Assembly (NCBI GenBank): GCA_012837565.1
Contig: DUQY01000096.1
Location: 1-8,744, forward strand
Source: Bacteroidales bacterium
GTDB taxonomy: Bacteria > Bacteroidota > Bacteroidia > Bacteroidales > P3
Direction of reading: 5' to 3'
Length of the DNA: 8,744 nt
Below are positions 1-6,856 of this stretch, piece by piece (positions within the stretch are counted from its first letter, which is position 1; each line of letters opens with the position of its first letter). The position numbers and the translations under genes were made by a program. The notes beneath the pieces were generated by a model. The model worked only from the letters and a program-made list of their open reading frames with translations, did no database searches and was not told the DNA's origin.

Positions 1-525
1 CTCCCAAGTGCATTTAGGAAAGACAGCCAAGGGATTTGCTTCTTAGGCAAGATAAACTATAATGACTTTCTTAATAGATACCTTGGAGAGAAAGAAGGTG
101 ATATAATTGAACTTGAGACTGGTAAAAAGGTAGGAAAACATAACGGATATTGGTACCATACAATTGGACAAAGAAAAGGACTTGGCTTAAGTGGAGGTCC
201 TTGGTTTGTGGTAAAGAAAGATATAGAAGAGAATATACTCTACGTCTCTCAAGGCTATGATCCAGAAACCCAGTATGGCAAAACAGTTAATTTAGGTGCA
301 TTTGACTTTATCACGAAAGACCCTTGGGGAGATTTTGATGACGAAAAAGATATAATATTCAAAATACGCCATACCCCCGATCTAACAAGGGGAAAACTAA
401 AGAAGATAAACGATATTTATAGGATAGAATCTGAAGATAAGATACAAGGAATAGCATCTGGGCAGTTCGGAGTAATCTACGATAAAGAAGGAAACCTATG
501 CCTAGGTAGCGGGGTTATTATTTAA
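1..525 (+). CDS. mnmA: tRNA-specific 2-thiouridylase MnmA, C-terminal part (5' end outside window)
   Basis: MnmA puts sulfur on C2 of the wobble uridine (U34) of tRNA Lys, Glu and Gln, using ATP and a persulfide carried on a catalytic cysteine. The frame is open from base 1, so the gene is cut by the window edge; 174 residues are visible of a usual 360-380. Seen: the motif KDSQGICF at visible residues 7-14, whose Cys13 matches the family's catalytic persulfide cysteine; HTIGQRKGLG at 53-62, the start of the central domain; and the C-terminal beta-barrel ending in GQFGVIYD and GSGVII. The N-terminal PP-loop ATPase domain and the partner cysteine lie upstream and cannot be checked. A GTG at 208 is internal and not a start. 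The gene is convergent with the pbp1A operon and is followed by a hairpin with a T-run at 603-645. Family assignment is firm. Confidence 0.95.
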   Translation, partial: LPSAFRKDSQGICFLGKINYNDFLNRYLGEKEGDIIELETGKKVGKHNGYWYHTIGQRKGLGLSGGPWFVVKKDIEENILYVSQGYDPETQYGKTVNLGAFDFITKDPWGDFDDEKDIIFKIRHTPDLTRGKLKKINDIYRIESEDKIQGIASGQFGVIYDKEGNLCLGSGVII

Positions 526-602
526 AGCTATCTTTTCTTGACGGCGTATTTCTTTTAAAACATCTCCTGACTTTGACTAATCTTTTTACCATATTTTGTA
601 TT

Positions 603-645
603 AATTGCCGTATAAGATTATTATAGCTTTTACGACAATTTTTTG
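603..645 (+). terminator. probable rho-independent terminator of mnmA
   Basis: Arms 603-616 (aattgccgtataag) and 627-640 (cttttacgacaatt) pair at 12 of 14 positions around a 10-nt loop. A run of six T (639-644) follows on the plus strand. It lies 78 nt past the mnmA stop. The stem is AT-rich with two mismatches, so strength is uncertain. Confidence 0.55.
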
Positions 646-817
646 GTGTCGAATAGTAAAATTACTTGTTTTCGCTGCATGTATATACTCAGAAAATTAA
701 ATAAATCCCCTAAGCACTCCCATTCTCAAGCAGTTTTTGGATTAGAGTTAAGACGCAAAACTTCGTTTCCAATCTTCTAATACTATTCATGAAAACAAGC
801 CCGAAAAAGAGACAAAA

Positions 818-985
818 TTAAAACGCCATAATAATTTACTGAAACGCCGTTTTAAAAAAATGAAACGCTGTTTCAAGAAATTAAAACAGCGTTTCATTAA
901 GACCTCGTTTTTTCAAATTTATATCCCACCTTTTTTTATTTATGTCCCACTTTTTTAAATTTATATCAAGTCTTTTTTTACAAAG
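818..985. repeat. tandem array of eight degenerate 21-nt steps, two sub-families
   Basis: Exact 21-nt steps begin at 818, 839, 860, 881, 902, 923, 944 and 965. The first four share the core AAACGCYGTTT in degenerate form; units 839 and 860 agree at 17 of 21 positions. The last four share a T6-7 run, mostly followed by ATTTAT; units 923 and 944 agree at 17 of 21 and both contain TCCCAC. The two sub-families are not clearly alike but keep the same step. The first and last units are the most decayed. Twenty-one bases is about two helical turns, so the T-runs (centres near 910, 934, 953 and 976) lie roughly in phase. It is a minisatellite-like or intergenic repeat of unknown role. Confidence 0.7.
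854..898 (-). terminator. 15-bp perfect inverted repeat, likely terminator of the holB-pbp1A operon
   Basis: Arms 859-873 (aatgaaacgctgttt) and 884-898 (aaacagcgtttcatt) are perfect reverse complements around a 10-nt loop. Read on the minus strand, the second arm runs straight into T's (860-854, seven in all), the form of an intrinsic terminator. It lies about 120 nt past the pbp1A stop. On the plus strand a T-run comes only after a gap of several bases, so action there is less likely. The structure is built from units three and four of the 21-nt array. Confidence 0.65.
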
Positions 986-1020
986 ATCTACTCCTGATTT
1001 TGAGAAGTCTATTTAGTAGA

Positions 1021-3315
1021 TTACCAGTTCTTTTCGTATTCGGAACTTATTGTTTTTCTTGATTGGGTTGAGTAGTCGGTATTAATTTCCTCTAAGTATT
1101 TCGAACAATCCATTTCAATATTCATGATATCTGGTTTAAAGAAGTCACCTTGATAGAATTTTAATGTATTATCGCTTTCACATTTTTTCATAAACAAACC
1201 ATATACTGGCAGAGCCATTGAGGCTCCTTGTCCAAGTGCTGTTGAGCGGAAGTGAATTGAACGTACTTCTCCTCCTGTCCACACTGCGGTTGCAAGGCGA
1301 GGATTAATACCAATAAACCATCCATCGGAATTGTTGTCGGTTGTTCCTGTTTTACCAGCAATTATACTTCTTAGTCCATAGACATATCTTAGTCTTCCAC
1401 CTGTACCACTTTCAACAACACCTTTCATTAGGTCTAAAACCATATATGAGGTCTCTTGGTCAAGTGCTACATTTGATTTTGTTTCTGTGATATCTAAGAC
1501 TACACCCTTATTATCTGTTATTTTAGTGATAAATACTGGCTCTATATGTGTTCCTTTGTTCGCAAATGTTGCCATTGCTTGTGCCATTTCCATTACTGAT
1601 AAGTCACTTGTGCCTAAACAAATTGAAGGAACAGCAGGGATAGGTGATTTTATGCCCATTTTCCTTACTAGTGAAATAACAGAATTAGGAGTGGTATAGT
1701 TTTTCATTAGGTTTGCAGAAATATAGTTGACAGAATTGGCAAGTGCCCATTTAAGGGTAATCATCTCCCCTTCTCTTGCTGTGTTGGAGTTCTTTGGTGT
1801 CCAGTCATCGTAGTTTTCGAAAGTTACTGGAATATTTGGAAGAGAAAAGCAAGGTGATAATTCATTTTCCTTCATTGCCGATGCATAAACAAATGGTTTG
1901 AACGTGGAACCAACTTGACGGCGTCCTAACATTGCGTTATCGTATTTGAAGTATTTATAGTTGATTCCTCCAATATAGACCTTAACATGACCTGTTTGTG
2001 GCTCTATTGAAACCATAGCTGTATTGAGGAAGTGTTTATAGTATCTTAATGAATCCCATGGGCTCATAACGGTATCTCTTGATCCTTGCCAAGTAAATAC
2101 TCTCATCTCAACCTTCTTGTCAAACTCATCTCTTATTTCTTTCTCGCTATATCCTTCTTGCTGCATATTATGATATCTTTCAGAGCCCTTCATTGCTTGA
2201 ATATAGAATTTGTTTACCTCGTCTTTAGATATGCCAGTAAAGGGAGCTGATGCATAGCCTTTGGTATGTTCGAAGAATTGTTTTTGAAGAATTTTGAAAT
2301 GTTCTCTAACTGCCTCCTCAGCATTTCTCTGCATCCTATAATCAATTGTGGTGTATATCTTTAAACCATCTTTATGAACATCATAAGGGTCTCCATTTTG
2401 TTTCTTATGAGTCTTACCCCATTCCTTCATGTAGTTTCTTATATATTCACGGAAATAAGTTGCAATACCTTCATCGTGTGATTGAGGGTTATAACGAGAA
2501 ATGTCGAGTGGTTTTTTCAATAATGCTTCGATCTCTGCATCTGGAATGAAATCATATTTATTCATTTGCTGTAAAACAACGTTTCTTCTTTCTCTTGATC
2601 GTTCTGTTTTTCGCACAGGTGAATAGGCAGAAGGAGCTTTAAGCATACCAATCAAAACAGCAGCCTCTTCAATCTTTAGTTCTGAGGGTAGTTTGTTGAA
2701 AAAGGTTTTTGAAGCGGTTTTAATTCCAAATGCGTTTGAGCCAAAGTCAACAGTATTAAGATACATTGTAAGAATTTCGTCCTTGGTGTAGTTTCGTTCA
2801 AGTTTAATTGCTACTACCCATTCCTTTAGCTTAGAGTATACAAGACCTACCTTTGATTTCCTCTCTCTTGGGAATAGGTTCTTTGCTAGCTGTTGGCTTA
2901 GGGTACTACCTCCTCCTGAACCTTTGTCGCCCGAAAGAATAGTTTTGCCTAAAACTCTGAAAAGACTTTTGAAGTCAACTCCTGAATGCCTGAAAAACCT
3001 AACGTCTTCTGTTGCAATTAAGGCATCGATAAGGTATTTTGGAAGTTCTGAATGCTGAACGTTCGAACGATTTTGAATTCCAATATATCCTAGTATCTCT
3101 CCGTCTGCGGAATATACTTCTGAGACTAAATTAGAATTAGGGTTTTCCAACTCTTCAAAAGAAGGCATAAAACCAAGCCAACCCATTGATAGTCCAAAAA
3201 AGAATATCACAATAAAAATAAGAAGTCCAGCAAAAACCTTCCACATCATTTTCACATAAGAGGAGAAGTCTGTTGTCTTCTTTTTGTTTTTATTTGCCGA
3301 TTTGTTTTGAGCCAT
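1021..3315 (-). CDS. pbp1A: Class A penicillin-binding protein 1A (bifunctional transglycosylase/transpeptidase)
   Basis: Polymerises lipid II into glycan strands and cross-links stem peptides at the periplasmic face of the inner membrane. A short basic cytoplasmic tail leads to one membrane anchor at about residues 26-46. The GT51 domain has TEDVRFFRHSG with catalytic Glu103, GGGSTLSQQLAKNL at 134-147, a second conserved Glu in KLKEW (Glu165) and KDEILTMYLN at 178-187. The transpeptidase domain has S470-T-F-K473 (SxxK), S528-V-N530 (SxN) and K655-T-G-T658. A spacer of roughly 340-430 joins the domains. At 764 residues it is complete and normal for a Bacteroidota enzyme, and all catalytic motifs are intact. 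Its ATG overlaps the gldH TAA by one base (TAATG), with AGGA at 3320-3323 just upstream inside gldH, so translation is probably coupled. It is the last gene of the operon. Confidence 0.96.
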   Translation of the reverse strand: MAQNKSANKNKKKTTDFSSYVKMMWKVFAGLLIFIVIFFFGLSMGWLGFMPSFEELENPNSNLVSEVYSADGEILGYIGIQNRSNVQHSELPKYLIDALIATEDVRFFRHSGVDFKSLFRVLGKTILSGDKGSGGGSTLSQQLAKNLFPRERKSKVGLVYSKLKEWVVAIKLERNYTKDEILTMYLNTVDFGSNAFGIKTASKTFFNKLPSELKIEEAAVLIGMLKAPSAYSPVRKTERSRERRNVVLQQMNKYDFIPDAEIEALLKKPLDISRYNPQSHDEGIATYFREYIRNYMKEWGKTHKKQNGDPYDVHKDGLKIYTTIDYRMQRNAEEAVREHFKILQKQFFEHTKGYASAPFTGISKDEVNKFYIQAMKGSERYHNMQQEGYSEKEIRDEFDKKVEMRVFTWQGSRDTVMSPWDSLRYYKHFLNTAMVSIEPQTGHVKVYIGGINYKYFKYDNAMLGRRQVGSTFKPFVYASAMKENELSPCFSLPNIPVTFENYDDWTPKNSNTAREGEMITLKWALANSVNYISANLMKNYTTPNSVISLVRKMGIKSPIPAVPSICLGTSDLSVMEMAQAMATFANKGTHIEPVFITKITDNKGVVLDITETKSNVALDQETSYMVLDLMKGVVESGTGGRLRYVYGLRSIIAGKTGTTDNNSDGWFIGINPRLATAVWTGGEVRSIHFRSTALGQGASMALPVYGLFMKKCESDNTLKFYQGDFFKPDIMNIEMDCSKYLEEINTDYSTQSRKTISSEYEKNW

Positions 3316-3797
3316 TATTTCCTGTCTTTATGGTATTCAATATGTAATCCAACATCTGAGATGCCAACCAAATTGGTATCTCTTGTTGCTTGCTCAATTT
3401 CAAATTTATATACTCCCTTTTGTGGAAAAACAACTCTTTGAGTAAACCAAAACCTATTATCTTTTATCTTGCCACTTCCCTTGCCTGTCCACGACCCATC
3501 CATATAAGAAAGATAACATTCAACAGTATCTGATTTGGTTATTGAGCCATCTGGATAAATTGTTTTAATGAAAAAGAAGACATTACAGTTAGGGTAGTCG
3601 GTTGTGTTGCGAATGTTTATTGCAAAATCATAAAGTCTTAGAGTATCTTCTATGGCAACATCAAACTCAAGCTTTTTGTTCATATTCCAGCCCTTTGGAT
3701 CAACCTTCTGGCTTTTATCATAAACAACATCTGGGTTACAGCTTGTAAGCATTATTGTTAGAGAAAATAAAATAAGTCCAAATAATATCTTGTTCAT
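3315..3797 (-). CDS. gldH: GldH-family lipoprotein (gliding motility-associated)
   Basis: GldH is a lipoprotein needed for gliding and type IX secretion-linked surface motility in Flavobacterium; homologues also occur in non-gliding Bacteroidales, where the role is unclear. The open frame reaches back to 3833, but only from a TTG. The ATG at 3797 gives 160 residues starting MNKILFGLILF with a lipobox LTSC at 17-20, so Cys20 should be lipidated after signal peptidase II cleavage; I chose this start. The mature part has typical family features: GW near the start of the domain, DTLRLYDFAINIRN, DYPNC, a PDGS turn, GSWTGKGSG and, near the end, GISDVGLHIEY. No Shine-Dalgarno is evident. It lies 38 nt after the ricT-like gene and overlaps pbp1A by one base. 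Family assignment is good; a motility role here is inference only. Confidence 0.88.
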   Translation of the reverse strand: MNKILFGLILFSLTIMLTSCNPDVVYDKSQKVDPKGWNMNKKLEFDVAIEDTLRLYDFAINIRNTTDYPNCNVFFFIKTIYPDGSITKSDTVECYLSYMDGSWTGKGSGKIKDNRFWFTQRVVFPQKGVYKFEIEQATRDTNLVGISDVGLHIEYHKDRK

Positions 3798-3835
3798 ATA
3801 TCTATTTACATTAAGTTTATTATTGAAAAACAAAT

Positions 3836-5179
3836 TTAGATATTTAATTTCGATTTTGGTTCTGTTTTAATTTGATATTTTTCAAGATTGTCAATAGGCT
3901 CACGGTTTCTATTCATTTGCAATAGCATTTTAACTGTGTCTGCTGAAATCGTCATAAATTCAGAAGTCCCTTCATAAACATACCACATAAGCCTACGGAA
4001 AACATCTGTCTTTATATAGTTTGCCTTCCCCTTTCGTGTGTGTATTGGTATTCCAATTTCTGGGAAAGTCTTAAGCTCATCTAAGTAAACATCATATTCA
4101 TAATTCAAGCAACATTTCAACTTACCACATTGTCCTGCTAACTTTTGAGGATTAGGGAAAATCTGTTGTACTCTTGCAACTTGAGTTGAAACAGAGTTGA
4201 AATTATTTAACCAAGAGCTGCAACATAGTTCCCTGCCACAAGTTCCTATTCCACCAAGACGAGAAGCCTCTTGACGTGCACCAATTTGTTTCATCTCAAT
4301 TCTAATTCTAAACTCATCTGCAAGGAGTTTAATTAGTTGACGAAAGTCCACCCTGTCTTCAGCAGTATAATAGAATATTGCCTTTGTGTTGTCTCCTTGG
4401 TATTCAACATCATTAATCTTCATATCAAGCCCAAGTTCATTAACGAAATCTCGTGTCTTGAATATAGTTTCATCCTCTCTTTCTATTGATTGAATCCATT
4501 TCTCAATATCTGTTGACTTTGCTCTACGATATAGTTTTTTTATGGTATCGGAATTTGGACTGAATTTCTTTCTATGCATCTGAACCCTACATAGCTCTCC
4601 TACCAAAGTTACAATGCCTATGTCGTGTCCGGGCGAACCCTCAACAGCTACAACATCTCCCTCAGTTATTTCTAACCCATCAGGAAGCTTGAAAAACTCT
4701 TTCCTTGAATTCTTAAACCTAACCTCTACACAGTCAAAGTTATTCTCAACAAATGGAGGTTTAATTTTGCTCATCCAGTCGTGAACAGAAAGCTTTGCAT
4801 TTCTTTGCAGTTCATTTTTGTCAATAGGCACATATGATTGAGGAATATTTATGCAACCCCTTGTCAACATTATTGAAGGGGTAAAAGTATTTCTTCCTAC
4901 AATAGGGTCATCATCATAATAGGGATGAGAAAACTGCTCTCCATAAATAATCTCTTTCTCCTCATCTGCAGTAAAACAAATAGATTGCTTTTTAGGAGCA
5001 GAATATTTATCAAGAATTTCTGATAGAGCTAAATCATCACCCTCACCAAACTCCTCTTCTGCTTGCTCCTGCTCTGCTTTTTCTAGATCTAGTTGATCTT
5101 GATCTATTATCTTTTCTTCTTTAATAATATTAGGTCTTCTATTATCACGTCTTGTATTATCTCTTCTTCTATTATCCAT
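3836..5179 (-). CDS. ricT: PSP1-domain protein, RicT/YaaT-like, predicted Fe-S protein
   Basis: In Bacillus, RicT (YaaT) joins RicA and RicF in an Fe-S-containing complex that influences RNA processing and development; the function in Bacteroidota is not established. The 447-residue protein carries the PSP1 core at about 150-380. Two cysteine clusters stand out: TCGRELCC with Cys314, 319 and 320, and CGKLKCC with Cys351, 356 and 357, the likely cluster ligands. The N-terminal 60 residues are low-complexity: an Arg/Asp/Asn-rich stretch with repeated RRDN (1-16), then an acidic Glu/Asp segment (20-50), absent from the shorter Bacillus protein. Such a tail could contact RNA or partners, but that is inference. 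The ATG lies 2 nt after the holB stop, so the two are almost certainly cotranscribed. The partners ricA and ricF are not in this window. Confidence 0.88.
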   Translation of the reverse strand: MDNRRRDNTRRDNRRPNIIKEEKIIDQDQLDLEKAEQEQAEEEFGEGDDLALSEILDKYSAPKKQSICFTADEEKEIIYGEQFSHPYYDDDPIVGRNTFTPSIMLTRGCINIPQSYVPIDKNELQRNAKLSVHDWMSKIKPPFVENNFDCVEVRFKNSRKEFFKLPDGLEITEGDVVAVEGSPGHDIGIVTLVGELCRVQMHRKKFSPNSDTIKKLYRRAKSTDIEKWIQSIEREDETIFKTRDFVNELGLDMKINDVEYQGDNTKAIFYYTAEDRVDFRQLIKLLADEFRIRIEMKQIGARQEASRLGGIGTCGRELCCSSWLNNFNSVSTQVARVQQIFPNPQKLAGQCGKLKCCLNYEYDVYLDELKTFPEIGIPIHTRKGKANYIKTDVFRRLMWYVYEGTSEFMTISADTVKMLLQMNRNREPIDNLEKYQIKTEPKSKLNI

Positions 5180-5181
5180 AA

Positions 5182-6246
5182 TTATTTAATCATCAGTAAA
5201 AATCCTAATTGAATTGATAGGTCAAGAAAAATCATCTTGGCATTACCATTTCGTTCTATATGTAAAATTGCTTTGTCTAATTCTTTATATATTTGCTCTA
5301 TATTGTTCTGGTTAACAAATGACGGGAAGTTGCTATTAAACTTCTGGTCAGTGTTTTCGAGCAAGTTAAGACTTGTTGTTAATCCCATTTTAATTGCAAA
5401 ACTATTTTGGAATACTTCTAAGGCAAATCCCAAAAATTGTTTTTGTTCTTCTCTTCCTAGCTTAATAATATCTTTCTCAATAATCTTAACAATATCTGTT
5501 ATTTTAGATTTATAGAAAAAACAAGCTCTTAACCATTCAACAAAAAGAAGCAAATACTTATTCTCTGTTTCTGATTCCTGTCTTAATGTTGGTATTTTAA
5601 CCAATTGAGTCCTTGAAAGAATAGTAGGTAAAATGTTTTCCCTATCGTCAGTAACTAATAAGAATATTGTGTTCTCATAGGGCTCTTCTAATATTTTAAG
5701 TATCTTAGGTGCTGCGTCATAATAGAGTTTATCCACACACCAAACAATCATAATTTTATATTTTGCCTCATAGGACTTAACACTTAAAGCCTTAATAATA
5801 TTATTAGCATCTCTAACATTTATTGTCCCTTGTTTATTGCCCACATCCAAAAAATCATACCAATCATTAAGCTTAATGACACCTTCTTGTTTTAGCACAA
5901 ACTCCCTAAATTCACCAATAAGAAGCTCCGATGAATTCTTTGAATCAACCTTTTTGGTTGTTGTGTTAGGAAAAATGAAATGAAGGTCGGGATGAGATAA
6001 GATTTTAAACTTCTTGCATGAAGGACATATTCCGCAAGAGTCTGCAATAATAGGCCTATTGTCCTCTGGCTTAAATCTTATTTTGTTGCTACAATTCAGA
6101 AATTGAGCATAAGCTAATGCTAGGGCAAAGCTTTTTGAGCCTTCATCTCCAAAAAACAATTGTGCATGACTAAGTCTTCGCTTATCATAAATGCGAATAA
6201 GTGAATTTATTAAGTCGTGTTGTTCAATGATTTGAGAGAACTGCAT
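5182..6246 (-). CDS. holB: DNA polymerase III subunit delta' (clamp loader)
   Basis: Delta' is part of the clamp loader that places the beta sliding clamp on primed DNA. Seen in 354 residues: RLSHAQLFFGDEG at 24-36, the usual N-terminal AAA+ start; a degenerate P-loop (GDEGSKS, with Ser where Walker A has the Gly before Lys), as expected for a subunit that need not hydrolyse ATP; cysteines 52, 71, 74 and 77 (NCSN, then SCGICPSC), a likely zinc site; KILKILEEP at 181-189; and PTILSRTQ at 207-214, the SRC-like region (Thr replaces the usual Cys). The C-terminal third is poorly conserved, as is common. It is the first gene of the minus-strand operon. A TACATTTG promoter-like site lies 28-35 nt upstream of the ATG, and AAGGAA about 12 nt upstream may serve as ribosome binding site. 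Confidence 0.93.
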   Translation of the reverse strand: MQFSQIIEQHDLINSLIRIYDKRRLSHAQLFFGDEGSKSFALALAYAQFLNCSNKIRFKPEDNRPIIADSCGICPSCKKFKILSHPDLHFIFPNTTTKKVDSKNSSELLIGEFREFVLKQEGVIKLNDWYDFLDVGNKQGTINVRDANNIIKALSVKSYEAKYKIMIVWCVDKLYYDAAPKILKILEEPYENTIFLLVTDDRENILPTILSRTQLVKIPTLRQESETENKYLLLFVEWLRACFFYKSKITDIVKIIEKDIIKLGREEQKQFLGFALEVFQNSFAIKMGLTTSLNLLENTDQKFNSNFPSFVNQNNIEQIYKELDKAILHIERNGNAKMIFLDLSIQLGFLLMIK

Positions 6247-6273
6247 ATTGTTTGTTATTCCTTTTTAGAAAAA

Positions 6274-6307
6274 CAAATGTACGACAATTCTCTCAATTAA
6301 AAGCAAA
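6274..6307 (-). promoter_or_regulatory. Bacteroidota-type promoter for the holB operon
   Basis: On the minus strand TTTG (6304-6307) lies 22 nt from TACATTTG (6274-6281), which fits the TTTG / TAnnTTTG consensus of Bacteroidota sigma-ABfr promoters; the spacing is slightly longer than the usual 19-21. The holB ATG is about 28 nt downstream. It is the only such match close to holB. Confidence 0.6.
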
Positions 6308-6334
6308 AAAAGATTAAAAGTAAAGCTTTTTAAT
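6305..6334 (-). terminator. weak terminator-like hairpin after the four-helix gene
   Basis: On the minus strand ATTAAAA (6334-6328) pairs with TTTTAAT (6319-6313), followed by C and seven T (6311-6305). The stem is entirely A/T and overlaps the stop codon of the four-helix gene, so it would be weak. Its T-run overlaps the -33 element of the holB promoter. Confidence 0.4.
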
Positions 6335-6776
6335 ATTCAAAGTCTATTTCTTTGGATGAATTGAAATCAATTCTAGGTTCTGAAGCATCACGAGGAGTGC
6401 TTTTTTGAAGTGAAACAATCATTGCTCCAAGCATTTTTGTCATTTCAATCAAGGTTTCTTTAGACTGTTCGTATTGTTCTTCTGTAAAAGCAGCAGATCC
6501 GAGAGCCATTGATGACAAAACAGCACATTCTCTTACAGCAGTTTTTGCATCTTTTAGGAAAGTAACGAATTGAAGTTTGTGACGTGACGACCCTTCTGCA
6601 ATGTTTACAGAAATCCCCATAGCAGACTTAGTTAATGAATCAATAACTACTTTATGTTCAACATGGTTAATTGATTTCGATTGTTCAATAATCCAGTTAA
6701 AATAATCTAAAGACTTGTGGTAAATCCTCAAATCTTCGAAACGGAAAAAACTTACAGGTTTGTTTTGATTTTCCAT
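6330..6776 (-). CDS. Four-helix bundle protein (23S rRNA intervening-sequence protein family)
   Basis: This 148-residue protein matches the four-helix bundle family first seen inside intervening sequences of bacterial 23S rRNA genes and common as stand-alone genes in Bacteroidota. The biochemical role is not known. Family marks seen: FRFEDLRIYHKSLD at 11-24; IDSLTKSAMGISVNIAEGSS at about 45-64, with the hallmark SxNIAEG; FVTFLKDAKTAVRE at 70-83; and a last amphipathic helix at about 99-124. The C-terminal 25 residues are polar and probably disordered. Here it is not within an rRNA gene: it sits between holB and a DHOD-like gene, 80 nt after the latter, all on the minus strand. It could share a transcript with that gene or use its own promoter; I found no strong TAnnTTTG site in the gap. 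Start is ATG with no clear Shine-Dalgarno. Confidence 0.85.
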   Translation of the reverse strand: MENQNKPVSFFRFEDLRIYHKSLDYFNWIIEQSKSINHVEHKVVIDSLTKSAMGISVNIAEGSSRHKLQFVTFLKDAKTAVRECAVLSSMALGSAAFTEEQYEQSKETLIEMTKMLGAMIVSLQKSTPRDASEPRIDFNSSKEIDFEY

Positions 6777-6856
6777 AATTTCAGTTTGTTTTTAATTAGT
6801 AAATCGTCTTTCGACAAGCTATATAAATGTATATATAATAAAGTTCGAATTTAGTT

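Larger units (their letters stand above)
526..1020. other. convergent intergenic region, no convincing gene
   Basis: These 495 bases separate the ends of mnmA (plus) and pbp1A (minus). They hold a probable mnmA terminator (603-645), the 21-nt array (818-985) and a minus-strand terminator-type inverted repeat inside that array. In 646-817 I see only AT-rich sequence with stops in all frames and no recognisable element. A weak 6-bp repeat (tctact at 987-992, agtaga at 1015-1020) sits just after the pbp1A stop but has no T-run behind it on the minus strand. The only small ORF of note is a 32-codon frame at 860-958, which probably just reflects the repeat. Confidence 0.7.

Noticed and set aside
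818..985. CRISPR array
   Set aside because: The 21-nt units are contiguous and degenerate, with no unique spacers and no cas genes nearby.
987..1020. Intrinsic terminator directly after pbp1A (tctact / agtaga)
   Set aside because: Only a 6-bp stem with a 22-nt loop, followed on the minus strand by A-rich, not T-rich, sequence.
1487..1699. Plus-strand ORF of 70 codons
   Set aside because: Lies wholly antisense to the transpeptidase domain of pbp1A, whose motifs are intact; no ribosome binding site or family likeness.
2346..2549. Plus-strand ORF of 67 codons
   Set aside because: Antisense to pbp1A; a chance open frame.
5237..5515. Plus-strand ORF of 92 codons
   Set aside because: Antisense to the 3' part of holB; hydrophobic composition is the usual mirror of Lys/Glu-rich coding sequence.
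5182..6246. holB as an inactivated or damaged gene because of its altered P-loop
   Set aside because: Delta' subunits commonly lack a working Walker A motif; the rest of the family motifs and the length are normal.
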